Positions 8,971 through 19,373 of a stretch of 47,762 nucleotides of DNA are shown piece after piece. Each line of letters begins with the position of its first letter. Positions within the stretch are counted from its first letter, which is position 1. The notes beneath the pieces are model-generated. The model did not search any database, was not told the DNA's origin, and worked only from the letters and a program-made list of their open reading frames with translations. The translations under genes were made by a program, and so were the position numbers. The stretch is taken from the NCBI GenBank assembly GCA_947176205.1, contig CAMWPX010000002.1, positions 1 to 47,762 of the forward strand, read 5' to 3'. The stretch comes from an uncultured Porphyromonadaceae bacterium (lineage in GTDB: Bacteria; Bacteroidota; Bacteroidia; Bacteroidales; Muribaculaceae).

Positions 8971-10251
8971 ATGAAACGCCTTTGTTTAATATCCTTTTTA
9001 TGCCTGATATGCATCAATCCGCTGCTGGCTCAATTTGAATATTCACGTGAGATAATGCGTAGCGGCGGTTCCGACGAGCGGCCCACCCTGCGGGTCACCG
9101 TCATGGCTAACGATAAGAAAGAATTACAGGAAAAAGCCATATTGTCGGCACTCGATGCATATATATTTTATGGTATTGAGGGAGTGGGCACAGGCAAAGA
9201 ACTCATCAATGAGCGCGACCGTGACAAGCATTATGAATTTTTCCGTCGCGTATATAAAAACAAAATGAAATATGGTCTATATGCTGTCGACGTCAAAGAA
9301 ATCAGAAAAGCCAAGCGCAACGACGTCGGACTGCAGGAAGCCGTCTACACTCTTACGCTCAATAAAGCCGCATGGGACAAAGCTCTTGAAAACGAAGGTA
9401 TAATAAAGAAGGAAGTAGCCGTGGAGGTTGCTCCGGAAATAATGCCGTCAATTATGGTGGTACCGTATCGTAATGCCGGTGAGACATTCCGCGAGGTACT
9501 GGACAGAGCTCCGCATATACGAGTGGCTATCAGCGCCATACAGAATCTATTTGATGAGCATGGATATGAAACAGTTGACTTCATAGGGCTGCTTGAGTCA
9601 CGCGAACGCGACGGACAGTTTGCCCAGGACAATGCCGATTCGTTTGCAACACAGCTAATACGCTCCGGAGGTACTGACGTATACATTACCGTAGACGGAA
9701 CACGTTCGAGAATGGGCGGAGGCGAAGAACGTGTCGACCTGTTTCTTAAAGCCATGTACACCGCAAACGGCAAAATTCTTGCCAATAAAGACGCCTCAGC
9801 TCAAAGCCGTCACGGCATATCGAGTCTGTGCAAAGCAGCCATCCACCGGTGTGGCGATGACTTCATGCGTGTAATCAATGAGAAATTCAAGTCAATGACC
9901 GGCAGCGCTGACTCAGGCGGCAAGGGCGGGACGCAAAGTGCCAAACTCGTAGTAACCGTGGACGGCAATTCCACCATTGACCTTGACTCGGAAGTGGGCG
10001 ATGACATGTTTACCATCGGTGACTATATACGCCAGTACATCAAGAAGAATGCCCGCGGAGCCAAAATGGCAGGAACCACTCCGCTGCTTATGCAATATGA
10101 TACCATACTCATACCCACGCATAATAAAAAAGGGGAATCGGTGGAAGTAACGGACTTTGCCAATGCTCTTGTAAGATTCCTCCGCAGCAAAGGTGTGGGA
10201 TGCACCCGAATAATCGATGGTCTGACCATGCGAATCACCATATCTGACTGA
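8971..10251 (+). CDS. Exported protein, DUF6175-like / CsgG-FlgT-like architecture (tentative)
   Basis: Signal peptide MKRLCLISFLCLICINPLLAQ; IMPSIMVVPYRNAGETFREVLDRAPHIRVAISAIQNLFDEHGYETVDFIGLLE and GGTDVYITVDGTRSR...GKILANKDASAQS. Confidence 0.55.
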   Translation: MKRLCLISFLCLICINPLLAQFEYSREIMRSGGSDERPTLRVTVMANDKKELQEKAILSALDAYIFYGIEGVGTGKELINERDRDKHYEFFRRVYKNKMKYGLYAVDVKEIRKAKRNDVGLQEAVYTLTLNKAAWDKALENEGIIKKEVAVEVAPEIMPSIMVVPYRNAGETFREVLDRAPHIRVAISAIQNLFDEHGYETVDFIGLLESRERDGQFAQDNADSFATQLIRSGGTDVYITVDGTRSRMGGGEERVDLFLKAMYTANGKILANKDASAQSRHGISSLCKAAIHRCGDDFMRVINEKFKSMTGSADSGGKGGTQSAKLVVTVDGNSTIDLDSEVGDDMFTIGDYIRQYIKKNARGAKMAGTTPLLMQYDTILIPTHNKKGESVEVTDFANALVRFLRSKGVGCTRIIDGLTMRITISD

Positions 10252-10285
10252 CTTTAGTTTATCCCTTTACTTCACACACAGTACA

Positions 10286-11731
10286 ATGAAACTGACAGGT
10301 AAAATACTATGCCTGATAACAATATCGCTCTTCTCAGCGAATATTTCTGCAGGGAAAAAAGAAGAACCGGCGGCTCCCGAATGGACCCGCATGAAACCCG
10401 CAGTTACGGGTTATTATGTAGGTATAGGAAGTGAATCGGTCTATGCCAAGGATTATCGCGAAAAAGCCAAGGAAAAGGCTCTCGCCGACATGATGTCGGA
10501 TATCGAGATAAAAATAGCGCAGCAATCGATGCTCAACCGACTTGAAGAAAACGACAGTTATTCCGAAGAATTTATCAATAATATCCGCTCGGAATCACAG
10601 GCTTGGCTTGAAAACTATGAACTGACCGACTCATGGGCTGACAACGAACGCTACTATGTACAATACCGTCTTAACAAGGAGGAGTATGAACGGTTGAAAC
10701 GCGACCGACTGAAGAAAGCTGCCACATTGGCAGCCGATTACTGGGTAAAGGGTCATAATGCCCAGTTATCCGGACGGTTCCATGACGCGGTAGAAATGTA
10801 TGTGACCGGAATAAAAGCTATCGAACCGTTTGCCAATGAGCGGCTTGAAGCTACTGCCGACGGTCACACGGTAAACATTGCCGCCGAGCTGCTCAACTCT
10901 CTATCGGGCATGTTCAGCACACTCACATTCCACCCTACACCGCTCAATGTCACCGTCACCCCCTTTAATCACGAGGTAGTGCCTCTGACCGTACGCGTAC
11001 TTTCCGACGGTCGACCGGTAAAAGGGGTAACTCTTTCCGCAAAATTTTCAAAAGGCGAAGGACACATCACCGTCAACGGACGCACAGGTGACGAAGGCAG
11101 AGCCGAAATAACCCTCAGCGACATCTCGGCCAAACCCAAGCGTCGCGAACTCGTGATAAGCGCAAAACTGGAAGTATCGTCACTCTTTGACACCCCTGCC
11201 ACTCAACAACTCGGACAGCGCATACTGGCTTCCATCCAACCGTTATACGTACCCATTAACATGGAGGAAACCAATCTGAAAGCCTATCTTACCACGGATG
11301 ATGACAATTCATCACCGTTACTGCGGTCACTATCAGCTTACGTCGCCACGAATTATTTCGACTGGGTGGACGACAAACGTGACGCCGACCTGCAGATTCA
11401 CATCAGCACTTCGTTCAAAAAAGGCGGTGACGTACGTGGCGACCTATACGATATGACGGAATACTTCACCTCATGTCTGGTAACCATAATGGACCTCAAC
11501 GCACCCTCAGAACCGGTGGTGATACGCGTCAGCATTGACGATGCCCGCTCACTGTCACCAAAATCAGCTTCATTTACCGCCGCACGCACCAATGCCCAGC
11601 GTGAAATGGCAAAAAGCATGTGCCGCCAGCTCGACCGAAAACTTGCAGAAGCAAAATTTGAGCGTCGCAGCAAATCCACTCAAGAAGACTCCATGCAGAC
11701 TGAAGCCGACTTTATCCCTGAAGATTTTTAA
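10286..11731 (+). CDS. LPP20-like exported protein with Ig-like segment
   Basis: Signal peptide; PEWTRMKPAVTGYYVGIGSESVYAKDYREKAKEKALADMMSDIEIKIAQQS resembles LPP20; middle VTLSAKFSKGEGHITVNGRTGDEGRAEITLS is Ig-like. Confidence 0.6.
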   Translation: MKLTGKILCLITISLFSANISAGKKEEPAAPEWTRMKPAVTGYYVGIGSESVYAKDYREKAKEKALADMMSDIEIKIAQQSMLNRLEENDSYSEEFINNIRSESQAWLENYELTDSWADNERYYVQYRLNKEEYERLKRDRLKKAATLAADYWVKGHNAQLSGRFHDAVEMYVTGIKAIEPFANERLEATADGHTVNIAAELLNSLSGMFSTLTFHPTPLNVTVTPFNHEVVPLTVRVLSDGRPVKGVTLSAKFSKGEGHITVNGRTGDEGRAEITLSDISAKPKRRELVISAKLEVSSLFDTPATQQLGQRILASIQPLYVPINMEETNLKAYLTTDDDNSSPLLRSLSAYVATNYFDWVDDKRDADLQIHISTSFKKGGDVRGDLYDMTEYFTSCLVTIMDLNAPSEPVVIRVSIDDARSLSPKSASFTAARTNAQREMAKSMCRQLDRKLAEAKFERRSKSTQEDSMQTEADFIPEDF

Positions 11732-11770
11732 CCCATACATTACCATTTCTAACCCTTAACAATTTTGATT

Positions 11771-12310
11771 ATGAAATTTTATTCTATCCTTACCGTCGTA
11801 GCCATGACAGCAGCCCTCACATGCTGTTCTGCCGCTAAAAAGAACAAGACCAACAAAGGTGAACAGGAGATAACCCAACTATGTAACTACTATACTGATG
11901 AAACCACTTTCTACGGCAACGGTATAGCTGAAAGCACCGATATGCAGATGGCTAAAGACAAAGCCACTACATCAGCCCGCGCACAGATTTCTTCCACACT
12001 CAATATAGCTGTGGAAAACTTCGTGAAACGTTACCGCACCGACACCAACGATACTCTTGACCAAAAGACCGAAGACCGTCTGCAGACTCTTACCATACAG
12101 ACTCTCGCCAACTCCACCGTGTGCTGCGAGCGTATAGTAAGAGCGGAAAACGGCAAATACCGTGCTTACGTATCAGTATCTCTTCCCAAAGCCGTGGTTG
12201 CTGATGCCGCCAAAAAAGCTATGGCTGAGCAGAAAGAAGCTACACTTGACGACCGTGCCGGTGCTTTTGACAAAATTGTCGAACAGGAAATAGTCAAAGC
12301 CGGTAAATAA
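11771..12310 (+). CDS. LPP20-like lipoprotein
   Basis: MKFYSILTVVAMTAALTCCSAAKKNK signal with candidate lipobox; TTFYGNGIAESTDMQMAKDKATTSARAQISSTL resembles LPP20/FlgP. Confidence 0.6.
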   Translation: MKFYSILTVVAMTAALTCCSAAKKNKTNKGEQEITQLCNYYTDETTFYGNGIAESTDMQMAKDKATTSARAQISSTLNIAVENFVKRYRTDTNDTLDQKTEDRLQTLTIQTLANSTVCCERIVRAENGKYRAYVSVSLPKAVVADAAKKAMAEQKEATLDDRAGAFDKIVEQEIVKAGK

Positions 12311-13854
12311 TGACCCTCCGCAACAATTTACTCTACACCCTTGCAGCCGGCATATATTTACTTATGCCGGCGCAAGCTTTTGCTGACTGGGGCGACGAAT
12401 GGCGCGAGGAATTTAATCGTACCGCCCGCAGTCATCTGGAAGAATTCGAAAAAACGGCACGCGAGCATTTCAAGTTGATTCGCAATAATCTTGACGACGA
12501 TTTCCTGCGTACGCTTGACAGCATGTGGCATGACTATCGTGTCACAGCAGGCGAGGAACGCCCGCGCCGTCAGGAACCGGTCACGCCTCCTGTAGCTCCC
12601 GAGATTCCTGAAAACAAACCTGCCCCGGCTCCGATAGAACTCATTCCCGGTAGAATCAATCTGCCCGTAACACCCACTACCCCGGTAACACCTATTGACA
12701 TAAAATTTCCGGACAATACCACCCCGTCGCTTCCTGACATAAAGAAAGTGATGCAAGTGGACTTTTTCGGCAATAAATGTCAATTTATCCCTGTAGATTA
12801 CACCTATCTCAACGTCAGCCCTGACCAGACATCGATACGCTCATCCCTCGAACGTGTAATGAACGATGAGCAGACACCGCTGATTGTCAATGACTGTCTG
12901 CGATTACGCCAATCGCTCAACCTTCCTGACATTGGATATGTGTGGCTCGTTGAAGCGCTTGCTGAAGAAATTTGTCCCGGCAAACCTGATTCACAAGCAT
13001 TTCTTGCCACCACACTACTCAACCTTTCCGGTTACGATGTAAAGATAGGTTACAATCCCTCAGGTATAACCATGCTTTTCCCTACCGACGTACTCGTCTA
13101 TGCCACACCGCGACTCGAAATAAAGGGCAAGGATTTCTATGTGCGTAACCGGGCTATAAGCGATGCCGATTACATCCGCAGTTACGACAGCCAGTATTTC
13201 AAGAACGGTGTAGATGTACACCTCATTCCTGACCGTATGCCGGTGTTTCACAATGACGGACCTGAGCATGAATACTCATCGGACAAATGGCTACAGGAAC
13301 CGGCGTTCAAAATTCAGGTCAACGGTCCCCTTGTGGAATTTCTCGGCAAATATCCCCAGATATCATGGGAATATTACGCACAGGCTCCTTTGACTGAAGA
13401 ATTTCACAATAAAGTTATACCCACAGTAAAACAGCGAACCAAAGATGCCGGACTCAACACTTACGATGGCGTACGTAAAATTCTGAGTTTTCTGCATTAC
13501 GGATTCCCATATAAGGATGACGGTGCCCAATTCGGCTACGAGAAAGTTAATTTTCCCGATGAAAACTTCTACTTCCCGTATAACGATTGTGAAGACCGTT
13601 CGATACTTTTCGCCACTCTTGTACGTGAAATCTACGGACTTGACGTAGTGCTGCTTCACTATCCCAACCACCTCGCTACCGCCGTTAACTTCCGCGACCC
13701 CTCCGTGACCGGTGACTATATAGCCGTGGACGGAGTGAACTATGTGGTGTGTGACCCGACATATATAGGAGCACGCATAGGCATGAGTATGCCCCAATAT
13801 GCCTCGGTAGCTCCCGAAGTATTCAAAATCAAAATAACCGACAGTAACAAATAA
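12310..13854 (+). CDS. Exported transglutaminase-like protein
   Basis: Signal peptide; candidate triad NDCEDRSILFATLVREIYGLDVVLLHYPNHLATAVNF...VVCDPTYIGARIGMSMP (Cys-His-Asp). Start ATG overlaps the previous stop (TAATG). Confidence 0.7.
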   Translation: MTLRNNLLYTLAAGIYLLMPAQAFADWGDEWREEFNRTARSHLEEFEKTAREHFKLIRNNLDDDFLRTLDSMWHDYRVTAGEERPRRQEPVTPPVAPEIPENKPAPAPIELIPGRINLPVTPTTPVTPIDIKFPDNTTPSLPDIKKVMQVDFFGNKCQFIPVDYTYLNVSPDQTSIRSSLERVMNDEQTPLIVNDCLRLRQSLNLPDIGYVWLVEALAEEICPGKPDSQAFLATTLLNLSGYDVKIGYNPSGITMLFPTDVLVYATPRLEIKGKDFYVRNRAISDADYIRSYDSQYFKNGVDVHLIPDRMPVFHNDGPEHEYSSDKWLQEPAFKIQVNGPLVEFLGKYPQISWEYYAQAPLTEEFHNKVIPTVKQRTKDAGLNTYDGVRKILSFLHYGFPYKDDGAQFGYEKVNFPDENFYFPYNDCEDRSILFATLVREIYGLDVVLLHYPNHLATAVNFRDPSVTGDYIAVDGVNYVVCDPTYIGARIGMSMPQYASVAPEVFKIKITDSNK

Positions 13855-13861
13855 CCCAGCA

Positions 13862-15040
13862 ATGTCCGGCTCTTATAAAAGAATGCTGTGGGAGGCACTG
13901 ATAATAGCCCCGATAGCCACAATTCTGGCTATCGGAGCTTCATATCTGATACCGGGCGACATAACCACTCTCGAATCCGTAGCCCCGGAAACGAAAACAA
14001 GTGACTTCTGCTTCAGCGACTTTTATTCCATAGCTGTAAGCAATGACAAGACATACACCATTGACCCTAACATCACTATCGTAGCCGTAGACCGCTGCTC
14101 ACGCACGGAAATAGCCGCTGCCCTTGCCACGGCTGACTCAGCCGGAGCAAAAGCCATAGGCATAGACCTTATTTTAGAAAAACCGACAGTGGATTATGAC
14201 TCGCTGGCTGATTATCTCCGATACAACAAGAGGATAATACTACCCGTACTGCTTAAGGATTATGACGGTATATACTTCAACGATGCTGAGGCATCCTATT
14301 TCGACACATGGGAAATAAATGACAGCCGCCATGCATCCATCAATATCAACGGAAGCCACGAAGGATGCACCACCAGATATTTCAAACCGGAATTTGACCA
14401 CGTGGACTCACCCATCCCATCCATGGCTATGATGCTCGCCGAGACATATAAGCCCGGGAGCTTCGACCGTATCATGACTCGCGGTAACTCCATGGAGATG
14501 ATTGACTTCACAACCCATCAGTTCAATGTAATCCATGCAAAAGACCTTTATCGACACACTGACCTGCTGAAAAATAAAATAGTACTTTTGGGCTGTGTGG
14601 ACAATGCCGCTGACAAACACCGCATACCCCTTATCAACAATATGGCTGGCGTCATAATTCACGCCTACATAATCTCAACCATTATCAACGATGATTTCAT
14701 CGATGACTCGTCATGGCTCATCAACATGACTATAGCAGCGATAGTATGCCTCATAATAGTATTTCTCGGCGTACTTTTCCGCTCCACCGACTGGGGATGC
14801 ATGATGGTACGCATTCTTCAGATAGCCATACTCTTTACCATACTGTATATCGGCACGGCACTGTTCCGTACCTATCATTATAACCTCGATTTCGGCCCGA
14901 CCATACTCATATCTGTTCTCGGACTGCTCGTAATGGACATACTCATCGGACTTAACGCTATCATACGTCATATCATCATCCGGTTTCGTCGCCGCATATC
15001 ACCGACAACTCCGGATTGCGACCATACACCACAACAATAA
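13862..15040 (+). CDS. CHASE2-domain membrane protein without obvious output domain
   Basis: N-terminal TM; ITIVAVDRCSRTEIAAALATADSAGAKAIGIDLILEKP...KNKIVLLGCVDNAADKHRIPLINNMAGVIIHAYIISTIIND; several C-terminal hydrophobic helices; ends in a basic tail. Confidence 0.75.
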   Translation: MSGSYKRMLWEALIIAPIATILAIGASYLIPGDITTLESVAPETKTSDFCFSDFYSIAVSNDKTYTIDPNITIVAVDRCSRTEIAAALATADSAGAKAIGIDLILEKPTVDYDSLADYLRYNKRIILPVLLKDYDGIYFNDAEASYFDTWEINDSRHASININGSHEGCTTRYFKPEFDHVDSPIPSMAMMLAETYKPGSFDRIMTRGNSMEMIDFTTHQFNVIHAKDLYRHTDLLKNKIVLLGCVDNAADKHRIPLINNMAGVIIHAYIISTIINDDFIDDSSWLINMTIAAIVCLIIVFLGVLFRSTDWGCMMVRILQIAILFTILYIGTALFRTYHYNLDFGPTILISVLGLLVMDILIGLNAIIRHIIIRFRRRISPTTPDCDHTPQQ

Positions 15041-15049
15041 TTATCTCTC

Positions 15050-15871
15050 ATGAATACTACATTTCTCAAGACAATCATTGCCACCGTTGTAATCACTATT
15101 GCCGGCACTCAAATACCTCTCAATGCAAAATATAGGGCATATAATGTGGTCAATCATCCCAAAGTAGCATCAGGCAACCGCTTCATTGACATAACCAGAA
15201 ACATGAAGCTTAATGACAACAGCATAATCCGGCTCTCGGCTAACGACCAGCTTACCGTACGCATGTCATCGTTCAACGGCCCGGTATATAAATTAACGAC
15301 CCCTACACCGGCTAAAGGTACATCACTCAAAAACCTTATAGCCCAAAAACAAAAAGAAAAAATATCCACCGTAAGACAGGTGAACAAGACCATTGCTCAG
15401 GGGCTTGCCAGTCATACTGTAGCCAAGGATGCCTTTGACCGCGGAGGAGTATCACACATCACTACTAACTCGCAAGGAAGCATCACCACTTTGAAATATC
15501 TGCTCGGTCCGGAAGAAATCTGTCCCGACGAATTACCCGCTCCCATGATTAAGGTAACCCGTCGCACCGACCCTGACAATCTGTATCATTTTATACTCCG
15601 GTCGGTTAAACATGATGGATTATACGTCAATATGCTAAAAAAAGACTCCGACCCCAATCATATAGAGCTACTGTTTCCCGAACCGATTCTGATTACCTCC
15701 ACCGCTGACCGCGAACTTGACGATTTCTTATTTGAAATGCCTGACAAATATGATGCCGGCATGATTGTTATCGTATCTGACATGCCTTTCACCACCAAAG
15801 ATATAGCGCACGAACTCAACGTCACTACTCAAAACATCCACCGCAATTACCACTACCAGATTATACGCTGA
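15050..15871 (+). CDS. Exported hypothetical protein
   Basis: Signal peptide MNTTFLKTIIATVVITIAGTQIPLNAKYRAY; co-directional with the preceding gene with a 9-nt gap; no family recognised. Confidence 0.65.
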   Translation: MNTTFLKTIIATVVITIAGTQIPLNAKYRAYNVVNHPKVASGNRFIDITRNMKLNDNSIIRLSANDQLTVRMSSFNGPVYKLTTPTPAKGTSLKNLIAQKQKEKISTVRQVNKTIAQGLASHTVAKDAFDRGGVSHITTNSQGSITTLKYLLGPEEICPDELPAPMIKVTRRTDPDNLYHFILRSVKHDGLYVNMLKKDSDPNHIELLFPEPILITSTADRELDDFLFEMPDKYDAGMIVIVSDMPFTTKDIAHELNVTTQNIHRNYHYQIIR

Positions 15872-15995
15872 TCTGACATTACGTGACAACCATATATCAG
15901 CGAAATGTAAGCTATCGGACCCGGTGATTTATGTATTATCAATGAAAGACATAGGAAAATCAGGCGCGTGTTGCTTAGGATTGCGGAGAAATTAG

Positions 15996-16003
15996 TACCT
16001 TTG
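15996..16003 (+). promoter_or_regulatory. Bacteroidetes-type -7 element TACCTTTG
   Basis: TAnnTTTG 23 nt upstream of pyrB ATG 16027. Confidence 0.7.
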
Positions 16004-16026
16004 CGAAAAGGTAAATAAATTTCGCG

Positions 16027-16962
16027 ATGAACAGTAACAGCCTCGTATCAATCGATGATATCTCACGCGACGAGATAGTCGATCTCTTGAAGCAGGCTCG
16101 ATATTTTGAGATGCACCCTGACCAGAAAATTCTTGACGGCAAGGTTGTAGCAACTCTATTCTTTGAGCCTTCCACACGCACACGTCTTAGTTTCGAGACA
16201 GCTGTAAACCGTCTTGGCGGTAGAGTAATCGGTTTTTCCGACGCCTCCACCACAAGCTCATCAAAGGGTGAAACCCTTAAAGATACCATAAAGATGGTAT
16301 CAAACTATGTGGACCTGATTATCATGCGTCATCATCTCGAAGGGGCAGCCCGCTACGCCACTGAAGTCACGGATACACCTGTGATTAACGCCGGCGACGG
16401 CGCTCATCAGCATCCTTCGCAGACCATGCTTGACCTCTACTCAATCTATAAGACCCAAGGGACGCTGCAAAACCTGTCGATAACCATGGTGGGTGACTTA
16501 AAATATGGTCGAACGGTGCATTCACTGCTCATGGCCATGCGGTATTTCAATCCCACATTTCACTTCATAGCATGCGAGGAGTTGCAGATGCCCAAGGAAT
16601 ACAAAGACTTCTGCGATAAATACAATATCCGTTATTACGAACACCGGGATTTCACACCCGAAGTAATAAACCAATCGGATATACTATACATGACCCGTGT
16701 GCAACGCGAACGCTTTACCGACATTATGGAGTACGAGCGCGTAAAGAACCTCTATACGCTCCGCTCTGATATGCTCGAAGGAGCGCGCAAGAATATGCGT
16801 GTACTTCACCCGCTGCCGCGTGTCAACGAGATAGCCTATGACGTGGACGACAGTCCTCATGCATATTATTTCGAACAGGCCCGTAACGGACTGTATGCGC
16901 GTCAGGCTATAATATGCAAGGCATTAGGAATAGATATACCCAAGATGGAGATTACATTATGA
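16027..16962 (+). CDS. pyrB: Aspartate carbamoyltransferase catalytic chain
   Basis: [61 protein letters not shown]. Confidence 0.97.
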   Translation: MNSNSLVSIDDISRDEIVDLLKQARYFEMHPDQKILDGKVVATLFFEPSTRTRLSFETAVNRLGGRVIGFSDASTTSSSKGETLKDTIKMVSNYVDLIIMRHHLEGAARYATEVTDTPVINAGDGAHQHPSQTMLDLYSIYKTQGTLQNLSITMVGDLKYGRTVHSLLMAMRYFNPTFHFIACEELQMPKEYKDFCDKYNIRYYEHRDFTPEVINQSDILYMTRVQRERFTDIMEYERVKNLYTLRSDMLEGARKNMRVLHPLPRVNEIAYDVDDSPHAYYFEQARNGLYARQAIICKALGIDIPKMEITL

Positions 16963-17420
16963 AAGCCGACAAAAAAGAACTCGCTGTGGCGGCTCTGCGC
17001 TGCGGTACCGTGATAGACCACGTGCCTAACGATGTACTGTTCAAAGCCGTAAAAATATTAGGTATTGAGAATATAAAATCACACGTAACCATAGGCAATA
17101 ATCTTTCAAGCAAACGCCTCGGTTCGAAAGGTATCATCAAAGTAGCCGACGTGGAATTTGCAGAGGATGTAATAAACCGTATCGCACTCATAGCGCCTCA
17201 TGCCAAAATCAACATCATACGTGACTTCGACGTAGTGGAAAAACGCTATGTGACGCTCCCCGATGAAATAGTGGGGATAGTCCGTTGCGACAATCCCAAA
17301 TGCATAACCAATAACGAACCGATGCGTACGCGGTTCTCGGTGATTGACCGTGATAATCTTACCATACGGTGCCACTACTGCGGACGCACTGTCAAAAGCG
17401 AGGACGCCATAATCGATTAA
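16959..17420 (+). CDS. pyrI: Aspartate carbamoyltransferase regulatory chain
   Basis: [22 protein letters not shown] and zinc site CDNPKC...CHYC; ATGA overlap with pyrB. Confidence 0.96.
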   Translation: MKADKKELAVAALRCGTVIDHVPNDVLFKAVKILGIENIKSHVTIGNNLSSKRLGSKGIIKVADVEFAEDVINRIALIAPHAKINIIRDFDVVEKRYVTLPDEIVGIVRCDNPKCITNNEPMRTRFSVIDRDNLTIRCHYCGRTVKSEDAIID

Positions 17421-17426
17421 GCCGAT

Positions 17427-17990
17427 ATGAAACAACAGTGGAAACCGGGCACCATGATTTACCCGCTGCCGGCTGTACTGGTAAGCTGCGGCACGTGGGA
17501 TAACAGCAACCTCGTGACGGTGGCTTGGACCGGGACACTGTGTACCAATCCCGCCATGTGCTATATATCACTGCGCCCCGAACGACATTCATATCCCATA
17601 ATCAAGAACCACATGGAGTTCACCATAAACCTCACCACTGAGAAAATGGCTGAAGCCACTGACTGGTGCGGGGTACGCTCAGGCAGGGAGTATGACAAAT
17701 GGGCACACACACATCTGACACCGGAGCGTGGTGTCATGGTGCAATGTCCGCATATAGCCGAATCGCCTCTGAGCATAGAATGCCGGGTTAAGGAAATAAT
17801 AGAGCTGGGCTCTCACCACATGTTTATAGCCGACGTGCTCGATGTACTCGCCGATTCATCGCTGATAGACGAAAGTACCGGTGCATTCAGACTGGATAAT
17901 GCCGGATTAATAAGCTATTCACATGGTCAATACTTCTCCCAAGGTGACCCGATAGGTAAATTCGGGTGGTCAGTAAAAAAGAAAAAATAA
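17427..17990 (+). CDS. Flavin reductase family protein
   Basis: PGTMIYPLPAVLVSCGTWDNSNLVTVAWTGTLCTNPAMCYISLRPERHSYPIIKNHMEFTINL. Confidence 0.87.
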   Translation: MKQQWKPGTMIYPLPAVLVSCGTWDNSNLVTVAWTGTLCTNPAMCYISLRPERHSYPIIKNHMEFTINLTTEKMAEATDWCGVRSGREYDKWAHTHLTPERGVMVQCPHIAESPLSIECRVKEIIELGSHHMFIADVLDVLADSSLIDESTGAFRLDNAGLISYSHGQYFSQGDPIGKFGWSVKKKK

Positions 17991-18014
17991 CATATCATTC
18001 ATATTTTCATCATC

Positions 18015-19295
18015 ATGCAAGCAGACAACAGAATTTTCGAGTTAATTAACAAAGAATACAATCGTCAGAAAAAAGGTATCGAACTTATAGCCTCTGAAAA
18101 CTTCGTAAGCGATGAAGTTATGCGCGCCATGGGTTCATGCCTTACCAACAAATATGCCGAAGGTTATCCCGGTCACCGCTACTACGGTGGCTGTCAAGTG
18201 GTAGATGAAGTGGAACAGCTCGCCATTGACCGTGTTAAACAACTGTATGGAGCAGCTTATGCCAATGTTCAGCCTCACTCCGGCGCACAGGCCAATATGG
18301 CTGTATTCATGGCTTGCATGAAACCTGGCGATAAATTCCTTGGACTTAACCTCTCACACGGCGGTCACCTGTCACATGGTAGTCCGGTCAATTTCTCCGG
18401 TCTTGTATTTCATGCACTTGAATACAATGTTGACAGCGAAACCGGTCTGGTGGATTACGATGGTATGGAAGAAACAGCCCGTCGTGAACGCCCACGCCTT
18501 ATCATTGGTGGTGCCAGCGCTTATTCACGTGAATGGGATTATGCACGTATGCGCCGTCTGGCTGACGAAATAGGTGCTATCTTTATGGTAGACATGGCAC
18601 ATCCGGCAGGTCTTATAGCTGCAGGTCTGCTTGACAATCCGGTAAAATATGCCCATATTGTTACATCTACCACTCACAAGACCCTGCGTGGTCCCCGCGG
18701 AGGAATCATCCTGATGGGTCAGGATTTTGAAAATCCGTTCGGAAAGACCAATAACAAAGGTGAAATACGCATGATGTCCTCGCTTCTTGACTCTGCTGTT
18801 TTCCCCGGTGTTCAAGGCGGTCCGCTCGAACATGTCATAGCCGGTAAAGCCGTGGCATTCCATGAAGCCCTCCAACCCGAATACCGCACCTACCAGCTTC
18901 AGGTAAAAAACAATGCCGCAGCCATGGCAGCAGCTTTAGTCGACAAAGGCTACAAAATTGTGTCAGGCGGAACTGACAATCACTGTATTCTCGTAGACTT
19001 ACGCACAAAATTCCCCGAACTTACCGGTAAAGTAGCTGAAAAAGTACTCGTGGATGCAGACATTACCGCCAATAAGAATATGGTACCTTTCGACAGCCGG
19101 TCACCGTTTCAGACTTCCGGTATAAGACTTGGCACACCCGCCATCACCACACGCGGTGCCGAAGAAGCCTTCATGGGTGAAATAGTGGAAATGATTGATG
19201 CCGTACTTTCACATCCGGAAAATCCCGCCACTATAGCCGCAGTACGCGCAAAAGTAAATGCGACTATGGATAAATATCCGATGTTTGCCTGGTAA
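18015..19295 (+). CDS. glyA: Serine hydroxymethyltransferase
   Basis: [47 protein letters not shown]. Confidence 0.97.
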   Translation: MQADNRIFELINKEYNRQKKGIELIASENFVSDEVMRAMGSCLTNKYAEGYPGHRYYGGCQVVDEVEQLAIDRVKQLYGAAYANVQPHSGAQANMAVFMACMKPGDKFLGLNLSHGGHLSHGSPVNFSGLVFHALEYNVDSETGLVDYDGMEETARRERPRLIIGGASAYSREWDYARMRRLADEIGAIFMVDMAHPAGLIAAGLLDNPVKYAHIVTSTTHKTLRGPRGGIILMGQDFENPFGKTNNKGEIRMMSSLLDSAVFPGVQGGPLEHVIAGKAVAFHEALQPEYRTYQLQVKNNAAAMAAALVDKGYKIVSGGTDNHCILVDLRTKFPELTGKVAEKVLVDADITANKNMVPFDSRSPFQTSGIRLGTPAITTRGAEEAFMGEIVEMIDAVLSHPENPATIAAVRAKVNATMDKYPMFAW

Positions 19296-19330
19296 AACCA
19301 CTTAACCATCATTTTCCGGTATTTTATTAC

Positions 19331-19338
19331 TACCTTTG
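19331..19338 (+). promoter_or_regulatory. Bacteroidetes-type -7 element TACCTTTG
   Basis: TAnnTTTG 35 nt upstream of ileS ATG 19374. Confidence 0.65.
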
Positions 19339-19373
19339 CAGCAATATTATTACCTACCTTTTTGATTATAAAA

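Noticed and set aside
16027-17420. pyrB/pyrI overlap as unusual
   Set aside because: ATGA overlap and pairing of catalytic and regulatory chains are ordinary translational coupling.
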